Assembly: GCA_017526725.1 (NCBI GenBank) | Contig: JAFXRA010000141.1 | Span: 1 to 11,355 of the forward strand | Direction of reading: 5' to 3' | Length of the DNA stretch: 11,355 bases | From: Candidatus Rifleibacteriota bacterium | GTDB lineage: Bacteria > Riflebacteria > Ozemobacteria > Ozemobacterales > Ozemobacteraceae | Shown: positions 1-5,874 of the stretch, piece after piece | How the letters are laid out: the number at the start of each line of letters is the position of its first letter | Position numbering within the stretch: the stretch's first letter is position 1 | The notes under the pieces: generated by a model | What the model was told of the DNA's origin: nothing | The model's database searches: none | Seen by the model: only the letters and a program-made list of their open reading frames with translations | Program-made: the position numbers and the translations under genes

Positions 1-74
1 ATCTTACAAAAATTAAGGCTCCTCTTTATATAGTTAATACTTCTGCTAGTTTTGAAGGCAGTACTAACAGATAA
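1..74 (+). CDS. C-terminal tail of a truncated upstream gene
   Basis: An open frame enters from the left edge (first whole codon at 3) and stops at TAA 72-74, giving 23 visible residues that end in NTSASFEGSTNR. The other two forward frames stop at 15-17 (TAA) and 31-33 (TAG), so this is the only forward frame that stays open up to the next gene. The stop lies 25 nt before the next start, which fits an operon. The alternating polar/hydrophobic residues would suit the last strand of an exported or pilin-like protein, but that is a guess. Too little is visible to assign a family. Confidence 0.4.
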   Translation, partial: LTKIKAPLYIVNTSASFEGSTNR

Positions 75-99
75 TATTGATTAGGGTGATTGTTTAATA

Positions 100-1116
100 A
101 TGAATAAAAAACTCTTGTTAGTATTATTGTTAGGTTTGTTCGTTAACGGTGTTTTGTTGGCACAAGAAGATTCAAATGCTGACGAAGGTGAAACTCCATG
201 GTTGACAGGTAATTCTGCAAATTTACCTACTAAGCCGCAGGTTTCTGCACCTTTATTAGACATGACAATCGGAGATGAGAACGGCGCAAAACTTCCAGAA
301 GAAGTAACAGAAGATGAACCTTTGACCGTTTCAGCCAATTCCAATATATTCTTTGATGATCCGCCAGCAAAATCTATTACTGGGGAAGAATACAATCAGG
401 CTCAGTGGTTAGAAGATAAAGCACTGCCTCTTTGGCATGTCAACGACTGGTCTAAAGAAAAGACCTTTTTGGCTCCAGTAATTGATCAGAATCTTCCTGT
501 TAATCAAATGGTAATAATTCCAACAACCCCAACAGATAATGGTTCTGTGACTTGTCATAGTTCAAGAAAGATGCAGTATATTAGTGAAGAAGGGAATACT
601 ATGACCTGCTTTGCAAATTCTAGTGCTGCTTCTATGTTTAAAGTCAAAGATATAACTCCACCTGAATGCGGTTTGGAAATTAGTATAGTTAACGGGCAGT
701 CCGGTTCGTTATGGCCAGTGGAAAATCCCCCGAATCATTTCCCTTTGCCTAAAACAGCAGATATATGTTTCCGCGGCGATTTATTTAATGCTTCAGAAGA
801 AGATAGAATAGTTCAGGGCTTTGAACTTGGAAACAGCATGATTATTTCTAATGAGGACGGTGGAATTCGTTTAAGTAAAGATGCTGTTATTAAAATCAAG
901 GTCATTGGAGATGATAATTTCAAATTAGATACAGATAAAATTAAATACGGAGTTTGTGCAGGTGCTGGTGGAGAACCTACTCCTGTATCTCCTGTAAATG
1001 AATCTGAAATTGATTTCTCAAAATTCCTGATACCAGAAAATCCTTATTTGTATCTAGATGCTTCTGATGTTGCTGGCAATAGAGAAATAATCTTTATTCC
1101 ATTAGACATTCAATAA
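100..1116 (+). CDS. Secreted protein of unknown function with C-terminal Ig-like region
   Basis: This 338-aa protein has a clear signal peptide: two lysines at 3-4, a hydrophobic core at about 5-19 and a likely signal peptidase I site after Ala21 (VLLA|QED). Residues 22-110 are acidic and low in predicted structure. From about 184 to the end the sequence looks like a bacterial Ig-like beta-sandwich: it opens with DITPPECG and ends with a DVAGN motif (323-327) before the last strand, a pattern common in Ig-like repeats of surface proteins. Five cysteines (152, 170, 190, 223, 286) could form disulfides in the periplasm. The ATG at 100 is preceded by AGGGTGA at 83-89. A strong hairpin follows the stop. 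It sits just upstream of the minor pilin cassette, so a pilus- or secretion-linked surface role is possible, but the terminator separates the two. No family recognised. Confidence 0.85.
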   Translation: MNKKLLLVLLLGLFVNGVLLAQEDSNADEGETPWLTGNSANLPTKPQVSAPLLDMTIGDENGAKLPEEVTEDEPLTVSANSNIFFDDPPAKSITGEEYNQAQWLEDKALPLWHVNDWSKEKTFLAPVIDQNLPVNQMVIIPTTPTDNGSVTCHSSRKMQYISEEGNTMTCFANSSAASMFKVKDITPPECGLEISIVNGQSGSLWPVENPPNHFPLPKTADICFRGDLFNASEEDRIVQGFELGNSMIISNEDGGIRLSKDAVIKIKVIGDDNFKLDTDKIKYGVCAGAGGEPTPVSPVNESEIDFSKFLIPENPYLYLDASDVAGNREIIFIPLDIQ

Positions 1117-1123
1117 TAATAAT

Positions 1124-1157
1124 AAATAAGACATTCTCGAAAGAGAATGTCTTATTT
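1124..1157 (+). terminator. Perfect 15-bp hairpin with GAAA loop, likely intrinsic terminator
   Basis: Positions 1124-1138 and 1143-1157 are exact reverse complements (15 bp each) around a GAAA tetraloop at 1139-1142. GNRA loops of this kind are very stable. The 3' arm ends in CTTATTT, which supplies a U-rich end, although no long separate T-run follows. It starts 7 nt after the TAA of the secreted-protein gene, so it most likely ends that transcript. Because the outer stem is A/T-rich on both sides it could also act against transcription from the other strand. Confidence 0.85.
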
Positions 1158-1192
1158 GGTATAAACGATTAAATACTATTTTGTGCTACTTA

Positions 1193-1221
1193 TTGTCTAA
1201 TTAGCTAATATGTAGTAAAAT
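1193..1221 (+). promoter_or_regulatory. Sigma70-like promoter for the prepilin cassette, predicted leaderless
   Basis: TTGTCT at 1193-1198 and TAAAAT at 1216-1221 are separated by exactly 17 nt. Only 6 nt (AATAAT) lie between the -10 box and the ATG at 1228, so transcription would be expected to start at or within a base or two of the A of the ATG. There is no Shine-Dalgarno sequence in the 25 nt before the ATG. It lies between the terminator of the previous gene and the first prepilin gene, where a promoter is required. Confidence 0.6.
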
Positions 1222-1227
1222 AATAAT

Positions 1228-1884
1228 ATGAGAATTATTAATAAGATTAAAAATAAATCTGGTCTAACTTTTATAGAAGTTGTTGTAGCATGTTTGTTAC
1301 TTGCTGTAATTCTTCTGCCCGTTTTTAATTTTCTTAATAATTCAGTACAAGAAACCGAGCGTATTTATGTCGAAGTAATGGCTACTTCACGTGCAAAACA
1401 GATAATGGATACCATTCTGTTTCAGATTCCTTGGCGCGCATTAAGAGAAGGGAATCCATGCGTTTTTCATGATCCTTTAATAGACGACCCAGTTAAAAAA
1501 GGTTATAAAGAAGTAGAGGGATCTAATAAATTTATGCATGAAGTGCTACCAGAAATATTCGATAGGAACTGCCAGATTGATTTAAATATTTTTAAAGGTG
1601 ATGCTTTAATTAAAGATGACTATAATGGTTTTTGGATTAGAGCCCGGGTTAAAGTTGTAGATTTAGATAAAAACTTAACAATAAATATATTAAGAAAAGA
1701 TGGCAGTACCAGGGAGTTTCAACTTAATGAACTTACCAGTAAAGATGCTGATGGCAAATATAATCTAGTAAAAAAAGTAATAGTTCAAGTGAAATGGAGT
1801 TGGCTTAAAGGGGTAGATCCAAACAAAGATCCACGTGCAAAAAGTTTGTTTCTAGTTGGCTTTAAGTCTAATTTGGAAGGATAA
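1228..1884 (+). CDS. Prepilin-like minor pseudopilin, GspI/PilV type
   Basis: A 218-aa protein with a class III (prepilin) signal: a basic leader of 12 residues, KSG|LTFIEVVV with Gly12 at -1 and the conserved Glu at mature position 5 (Glu17), then a hydrophobic helix to about residue 33. A prepilin peptidase would cut after Gly12 and the helix would pack in the core of a pilus or pseudopilus. The stretch after the helix, with its alternating alanines and the ARVKV / VQVKWSW strands, resembles GspI/PilV minor pseudopilins. It is the first of three closely packed pilin-like genes; the GspI/K/J set forms the tip complex that starts pseudopilus assembly. Leu rather than Phe at mature position 1 is slightly unusual but tolerated. 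Exact assignment (secretion versus pilus) cannot be made because no ATPase or secretin gene is in view. Confidence 0.85.
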   Translation: MRIINKIKNKSGLTFIEVVVACLLLAVILLPVFNFLNNSVQETERIYVEVMATSRAKQIMDTILFQIPWRALREGNPCVFHDPLIDDPVKKGYKEVEGSNKFMHEVLPEIFDRNCQIDLNIFKGDALIKDDYNGFWIRARVKVVDLDKNLTINILRKDGSTREFQLNELTSKDADGKYNLVKKVIVQVKWSWLKGVDPNKDPRAKSLFLVGFKSNLEG

Positions 1885-1886
1885 AT

Positions 1887-2423
1887 ATGACTTCAAAACG
1901 TAAAGGCATAGCTGTTGTAGTTGTAATCTTTTTTGCATTTGCTATTGCTATTATAATGTTTACGATGTTTCAATCGAATACGAACCTGAGTAATCAGACA
2001 AAGCAGACTATTTATGCAATGCAGGCTTATTATCTTGCACATTCAGGCATGCAGTTTGGAAAACTTCAGATTTCTCTGCTTCCAAAAGAAATATATGACT
2101 ATTACGATAATGGAGCAAATACTGGTAATGCTTTACTGAATTCAGAATCAAGCTCAATAATGCCTATGTCTATGGAAAATGGGAGATATCCGGGTTATGA
2201 TCTTTATAAAGCGAACAAAGCTCCTGATGATAAGTTCCCTTATAATGGAGTATTTAAAATAAGTAAACTGGAATATGTGCTTTCAAATGATGATATGAAA
2301 ATGGTTCAGGATAGTTATAGACTGAGCGTTATGGCAAAAATTCAACATGATGAACGCGGCGATAAGTCGTTTATAGACACTTTGAATGAGGAATTCATTG
2401 TTTCGCGTTTTTCTGGGAGATAA
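1887..2423 (+). CDS. GspK/PilX-like minor pilin lacking Glu5
   Basis: A 178-aa protein with a short basic leader, KRKG|IAVVVV (cleavage expected after Gly7), and a hydrophobic helix at about 8-28. Mature position 5 is Val12 instead of the Glu found in nearly all pilins. This absence is the hallmark of GspK, the large pseudopilin that caps the tip, and is shared by some PilX-like proteins. The segment after the helix (AYYLAHSGMQFG, 47-58) matches the usual 'A-x-x-A-x-x-G' pattern of PilX/GspK proteins. At 178 aa it is shorter than typical GspK (about 300 aa) and so closer to PilX in size. The start is 2 nt after the previous stop with AAGGA at 1877-1881, so translation is coupled. It sits between GspI-like and GspJ-like genes, which supports a joint tip complex. 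Confidence 0.82.
   Translation: MTSKRKGIAVVVVIFFAFAIAIIMFTMFQSNTNLSNQTKQTIYAMQAYYLAHSGMQFGKLQISLLPKEIYDYYDNGANTGNALLNSESSSIMPMSMENGRYPGYDLYKANKAPDDKFPYNGVFKISKLEYVLSNDDMKMVQDSYRLSVMAKIQHDERGDKSFIDTLNEEFIVSRFSGR
2415..2419 (+). promoter_or_regulatory. Shine-Dalgarno GGGAG fixing the start at 2425
   Basis: GGGAG lies 5 nt before ATG 2425 and overlaps the end of the previous coding region. It favours 2425 over the in-frame upstream ATG at 2386, which lies inside the previous gene and would put an unlikely 22-residue leader before the prepilin cleavage site. Confidence 0.6.
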
Positions 2424-2424
2424 T

Positions 2425-3276
2425 ATGGCTGCAAGAAAAAACATACGAGCTTTTACCTTTGTTGAAGTTTGTATGTCTATATTAATTCTATCACTTGTTT
2501 TTGGAATAGGTGCCGGAGTTATGTCTTATGCAAGAAAAGAAACTCAGAAAGGATTTTGGATTCAACAGAGCATAGGTCAGCTAAGAAATGCTACAAGACA
2601 GATTGGCATTAAAATGAAAGAAATGTCTTATCCGTCAACCTTGGTTAGAAATTATACTAATACCAATCCCCCTAAGTTAATTATTAAAGTAATTCCATTT
2701 AAAGAAAAACGTTATTACGATAATGCCGGACGTTTGCGCAATATAGATGAGAATCCTTCAGACGCATATGAATTGCATACAATGCAAGGGAATACATTTC
2801 CTTCTGATAAATCTCAAGTTCTGATGTATTTCCCTATTAGTGAACCAGAAAAAGATTATAGCAGCGGCTACACTCCTGGAATCATTACTTGGGTAAGATT
2901 TGTTCTTGAGCCGAGTAAAGATTTTTCTATTACCAAGCTTGGGTCAATATATATGGAAGAATTTGAATCAGAATATGATACAAGGGTTAAACCAGACCGC
3001 GCATATGGTTTAGATGAGCACTTTAGTGTAAAAAGTTCTAAACTAAAAAGGCGCAGTGAACTCATAATAGATGTAAGCAAGGTAGATATCTCTTCATATG
3101 AAGTGTCTACAGTTAGAGGTATTGCTTATAAAAAAGATGGTTCTGGCGGTGATCCTGTTATGAATGTTAAGAATATAATCACTTTCAAAATATGGTGCAA
3201 ACATCCAAAAGATGATAGAATAACTTTAACAGATATGTGTTCAGTCACTTCTAATACAGAAGTGAAACCCTTATAA
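2425..3276 (+). CDS. Prepilin-like minor pseudopilin, GspJ/PilW type
   Basis: From ATG 2425 this is 283 aa with the prepilin motif NIRA|FTFVEV: Ala9 at -1 in place of the usual Gly, Phe at +1 and Glu at +5 (Glu14), then a hydrophobic helix at about 10-34. Ala at -1 is accepted by prepilin peptidases but uncommon. The rest is a long polar, beta-rich domain consistent with GspJ/PilW minor pseudopilins, which are the larger members of the tip complex. It begins 1 nt after the previous stop, as expected for the third gene of a coupled cassette. It closes the cassette: the next gene follows a 100-bp gap containing two dyads. The longer in-frame form beginning at 2386 was rejected on leader length and ribosome-site position. 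Confidence 0.85.
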   Translation: MAARKNIRAFTFVEVCMSILILSLVFGIGAGVMSYARKETQKGFWIQQSIGQLRNATRQIGIKMKEMSYPSTLVRNYTNTNPPKLIIKVIPFKEKRYYDNAGRLRNIDENPSDAYELHTMQGNTFPSDKSQVLMYFPISEPEKDYSSGYTPGIITWVRFVLEPSKDFSITKLGSIYMEEFESEYDTRVKPDRAYGLDEHFSVKSSKLKRRSELIIDVSKVDISSYEVSTVRGIAYKKDGSGGDPVMNVKNIITFKIWCKHPKDDRITLTDMCSVTSNTEVKPL

Positions 3277-3311
3277 TTTCTGCTTTAATTTTTAGAATAA
3301 TATTTCTATTT

Positions 3312-3343
3312 TATCGTTAAAAAATTTTTTACTCAAAACGATA
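3312..3343. repeat. 7-bp inverted repeat flanking an A6T6 tract
   Basis: TATCGTT at 3312-3318 and AACGATA at 3337-3343 are exact reverse complements 18 nt apart. The interval contains AAAAAATTTTTT (3319-3330), a stiff or bent A-tract. It directly abuts the larger dyad that begins at 3343. It could be part of a protein-binding region upstream of the coiled-coil gene or a weak transcription stop for the prepilin cassette. The sequence alone does not decide. Confidence 0.4.
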
Positions 3344-3378
3344 TCAAATGTACCCATTAATACTAGGATACATTTGAT
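3343..3378 (+). promoter_or_regulatory. Perfect 10-bp dyad covering the start region of the coiled-coil gene
   Basis: ATCAAATGTA (3343-3352) is the exact reverse complement of TACATTTGAT (3369-3378), with 16 nt between. In RNA the stem can be lengthened by CC 3353-3354 pairing with GG 3366-3367 across one bulged A. The structure encloses the putative ribosome site AGGA (3365-3368) and takes in the first two bases of ATG 3377. Read as RNA it would block translation initiation; read as DNA it is a repressor-type operator, since TAGGAT (3364-3369) also fits a -10 box placed 7 nt before the ATG. Both readings imply that this small gene is tightly regulated, possibly by its own product. Confidence 0.55.
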
Positions 3379-3670
3379 GAAACAAAAACAATTAACTGAA
3401 ACTGTTGATGAAAATACCTTAGAACTTATTCTCTGTAAAATATCTTCTGCTGTATGTGAAACAGAAAGATTGAGTGATAATTTCAATGAGTTGAAAAAAC
3501 GTTACGTCAAAGCTTTAAGAGAACTAAATGTTGCCAATGAAGTAAACAGACTGCTAAAGAAAGAAATCGGCAATTTGCGATGCAGAGAAGCTGCATTAAT
3601 GGGTCAAATCAGAAAGAACACAGAAGAATCCTTCTATGAAGAGGATATAGATGAAAGGCTGCTGAATTAA
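3377..3670 (+). CDS. Small coiled-coil protein, unknown function
   Basis: A 97-aa soluble protein without signal peptide or membrane segment. Residues about 25-85 are helical and rich in Glu, Lys, Arg, Leu and Asn with heptad-like spacing of hydrophobics (ERLSDNFNELKKRYVKALRE and on), so a coiled-coil dimer or oligomer is likely. The tail is acidic (EESFYEEDIDERLLN). Three cysteines are present. The ATG at 3377 is chosen because AGGA at 3365-3368 is 8 nt upstream; a TTG at 3374 directly in front is also in frame and would add one residue. It lies alone between the prepilin cassette and the convergent TPR gene. I do not recognise a family. Short coiled-coil proteins of this type can be scaffolds, regulators or cell-division-associated factors (compare ZapA/ZapB in size only). 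Confidence 0.65.
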   Translation: MKQKQLTETVDENTLELILCKISSAVCETERLSDNFNELKKRYVKALRELNVANEVNRLLKKEIGNLRCREAALMGQIRKNTEESFYEEDIDERLLN

Positions 3671-3680
3671 TTTTTAATTC
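3664..3680. terminator. Weak A/T hairpin shared by convergent genes
   Basis: GAATTAA (3664-3670) and TTAATTC (3674-3680) pair around a TTT loop. The two convergent coding regions end inside it, at 3670 on + and 3674 on -. The stem has only one G-C pair, so it is a weak candidate for a bidirectional terminator; nothing better is visible between these genes. Confidence 0.3.
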
Positions 3681-4351
3681 TTAATATCAAGTCTTTTCTT
3701 TATTTGTCTTATTAATGATAAGGCTTGCGGGGCATGAGTAGTCGGGTCTAATTCCATTGCTTTTTCAGCATTTTCCAAAGACTCTTTCAGTTCGCCAATT
3801 TCATATAATGCAGTTGCTAAATTGAAATGAGCCAGGGCATAATCGCTGTCTATTTCAAGGGCTTTTTTATACCAGACGCAGGCTTGACCGTAGTTTGTCA
3901 GAATAGCATAAGAAACACCAATATTATTCATTGTTTCAACTTTATCTGGCTGAATTTCTAAGCTATGTTTCCAATATTTTATTGCTAGTTTGTAGTTCCC
4001 TTCATCTTTGGCTATTTGAGCCAGCATAGAAATTGCTTCTGTATCGTCAGGAGTGATATCAAGTAATTTCTTAAGGTAGATTTTGCTCTTTTTCCCTGAG
4101 ACAACGCCTGATAGAGCTAGATTATAAAGAATATCCGTATTTTCAGGGAATTTTTTTAAAGCGTATCTCCAGACAAGTCTGGCTTTGTTTAAATATCCAT
4201 TATAGGCCAGAACATTTCCGTAGAGTTTATAGGCAAGCTGGTTGTCCTGGTATTTGGATAGATAATCCTTTAAAAGAGGCTGAACATCCATATACTTCCC
4301 TTGGGAAAATAGTTCCTGAATCTTTTCTAATTCTTCGTTAGAGTCTTTCAT
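3674..4351 (-). CDS. Tetratricopeptide-repeat (TPR) protein
   Basis: A 225-aa protein without signal peptide. Three clear consecutive TPR units lie at about 104-137, 138-171 and 172-205, with the usual pattern (small residues at positions 8 and 20, Pro at 32: EIQPD, EIDSD, ELDPT). Two more degenerate units lie at about 5-35 and 36-70. TPR arrays form a curved helical scaffold for protein-protein contacts. AAAGGAT at 4362-4368 precedes the ATG at good spacing. It is the last gene of the - strand run, 35 nt after the permease, so it is probably co-transcribed, although TPR genes are too general for the position to define its partner. A cytoplasmic scaffold for an envelope complex is possible but not shown. 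Confidence 0.88.
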   Translation of the reverse strand: MKDSNEELEKIQELFSQGKYMDVQPLLKDYLSKYQDNQLAYKLYGNVLAYNGYLNKARLVWRYALKKFPENTDILYNLALSGVVSGKKSKIYLKKLLDITPDDTEAISMLAQIAKDEGNYKLAIKYWKHSLEIQPDKVETMNNIGVSYAILTNYGQACVWYKKALEIDSDYALAHFNLATALYEIGELKESLENAEKAMELDPTTHAPQALSLIRQIKKRLDIKN

Positions 4352-4386
4352 TGTTTATCTATCCTTTCTAAAACTGATAATTATGT

Positions 4387-5535
4387 TTAATTACAAAATT
4401 GCCCGAATATAATACCGCATAAAGCGCTAAAAATCATAACAAAACAAAGAAAAGTGAAAGCTTTCTTTTTGCCTACAATTGGTACTAATGCAATAATACT
4501 TGGTAAACTGACTGCGGGACCAGACAAAAGCAAGGCCAGTGATGGGCCGGCATGCATCCCGAAGTTTTTCAAAGTAGATACAATCGTAACGCCGACAATT
4601 GTGCCAAAATACATCAAGGCCCCCATAACTGATGAGACCAGATTGGCGGAGAGAGTATTATGTTCAAAGAACGACAGGAACTTGTATAAATCATTCATAA
4701 AAATTTTACCGATTATTCCGCAGACAAATATACCGGCTAACACCTTAGGAAATATCATTATAAATAATTGATATGACTTTTTTATCCAAAGCTTTATTTC
4801 ATATTTATCAAAGATTTTCCAAGCCCATAAAGCCAGAATGACTATTTCTAAGGCCACAGAAGATAATCGGCTGTAAAAACTGGATGTGATTCCAATGAAA
4901 GATGTGATACTAACGGTATATTTATCAAGTATTCCTGTTGTTGTAAGCATTATTGAAATAAGTATTATAAAGAATAATGCCAGTTGAGAATCTGTATAAT
5001 TTGTTTCTTCTTCCACTATTACATACTTAGATTGAATAGGTTCATATACTTTATCTGGGAAACAGAAACGCATGCATATTCCAATACCTATAGCGCTGAA
5101 AAACACTGCTAAGGTTCTGCCAATCAGGAATTCTGTGCCTAACAGAGTGCCTGTATAAGACAGGGCAATTAGATTAACTGCCGGTGCTGACATTAAAAAG
5201 GTAAAGGCTGGGCCAACTCCTGCTCCTTGCTGCATTATACTTGTAAAAATAGGTATTACTCCGCAGGAACAAACAGTTAGAATACCTCCTGAAAGGGCAG
5301 CTACAGGATAAGAAACCAAAGGATTGGCTTTGGCTCCCATGTATTTGGTAATTCTGTCTTTATCTATGAAAATAGCTATTGCACCAGCAATAAAGAAAGC
5401 TGGAATCATTCCTGAAAACAAATGTTCACCGATAAATTTACCTGCTTCAGCGAATCCTGGCCACATCCAGCCTAAATGGCAGGTTGTTAAAAAACTCTCG
5501 AACCAGTTTATTATGGCGTTAAATGCTTCTACCAT
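4387..5535 (-). CDS. ArsP/YraQ-type permease (PF03773 family)
   Basis: A 382-aa polytopic membrane protein with about 8-10 hydrophobic segments. The family signature follows the second main segment: SGGILTVCSCGVIPIF (82-97) with paired Cys89 and Cys91, then the GAGVGPAFTFLMSAPAVN segment (104-121) that defines the DUF318/ArsP_1 permeases. A related repeat near the C-terminus (LLLSGPAVSLPS) shows the two-fold internal duplication usual for these proteins. Characterised ArsP members export trivalent organoarsenicals; many relatives, including YraQ, have no known substrate. The closely spaced thioredoxin-fold gene upstream is a common partner of this family and suggests redox or metal/metalloid chemistry at the cysteines. 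No arsenic regulator or ArsM is in view, so arsenic as substrate is only a possibility. A weak AAGG precedes the ATG. Confidence 0.85.
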   Translation of the reverse strand: MVEAFNAIINWFESFLTTCHLGWMWPGFAEAGKFIGEHLFSGMIPAFFIAGAIAIFIDKDRITKYMGAKANPLVSYPVAALSGGILTVCSCGVIPIFTSIMQQGAGVGPAFTFLMSAPAVNLIALSYTGTLLGTEFLIGRTLAVFFSAIGIGICMRFCFPDKVYEPIQSKYVIVEEETNYTDSQLALFFIILISIMLTTTGILDKYTVSITSFIGITSSFYSRLSSVALEIVILALWAWKIFDKYEIKLWIKKSYQLFIMIFPKVLAGIFVCGIIGKIFMNDLYKFLSFFEHNTLSANLVSSVMGALMYFGTIVGVTIVSTLKNFGMHAGPSLALLLSGPAVSLPSIIALVPIVGKKKAFTFLCFVMIFSALCGIIFGQFCN

Positions 5536-5602
5536 ATATTGTTAACCTTAATGAATGGTGTCTTTCATAAATAAAAACAAAAAGCTTTGGGTTAGAATCT
5601 GC

Positions 5603-5872
5603 TTAACTATTTTGTAATAGAGCAAGTTCTTTCTTTACCCAGGTTTCAACTTTTTCTTTTATTACGGGTTTGCCCATGGAATAAATCTTATATCCTAGAG
5701 CAACAACAGGGGTTGAATACAAACCAAAATCAGCAGTTTCAGGTTCTCCATCAATAAGAATTTTTATTTCTATATCATCAGGATATTTTGCTGCTATTTC
5801 TTTGCATATTCTTTCTGTGTCAGCACAACTGGCACATTTGGTTTTACTTTTAATGACAGAAACCTTTAGCAT
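5603..5872 (-). CDS. Small thioredoxin-fold redox-active disulfide protein
   Basis: An 89-aa cytoplasmic protein with a CASC active site (Cys13 and Cys16) after the first strand (MLKVSVI) and the cis-proline loop STPVVAL (Thr54-Pro55). This is the compact Thioredoxin_3 / MTH895-TM0996-type fold, shorter than classical thioredoxin (about 105 aa). Such proteins are often encoded beside PF03773 permeases, as here: the permease starts 67 nt downstream. A likely role is delivering or accepting electrons at the permease cysteines or handling a thiol-reactive substrate. It begins 2 nt after the stop of the exported helical protein, with a strong AAGGAAGG ribosome site that overlaps the end of that gene, so coupled expression is expected. 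An extra Cys23 lies in the first helix. Confidence 0.87.
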   Translation of the reverse strand: MLKVSVIKSKTKCASCADTERICKEIAAKYPDDIEIKILIDGEPETADFGLYSTPVVALGYKIYSMGKPVIKEKVETWVKKELALLQNS

Positions 5873-5874
5873 AG

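Noticed and set aside
81..395. Open frame on the - strand opposite the secreted protein gene
   Set aside because: Low-complexity Ser/Asn-rich translation, no domain and fully inside a well-supported gene on the + strand.
2386..2424. In-frame upstream ATG extending the third prepilin by 13 residues
   Set aside because: It lies inside the previous gene, lacks its own ribosome site and would make the prepilin leader 22 residues long; ATG 2425 with GGGAG fits better.
4454..4771. Open frame on the + strand inside the permease gene
   Set aside because: Antisense to a conserved membrane protein; its length is explained by the codon bias of the permease strand.
5581..5588. AAAGCTTT palindrome followed by T-runs on the - strand, between the CxxC and permease genes
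   Set aside because: No room for a loop and only one G-C pair per arm; not a credible terminator, and the genes appear co-transcribed.
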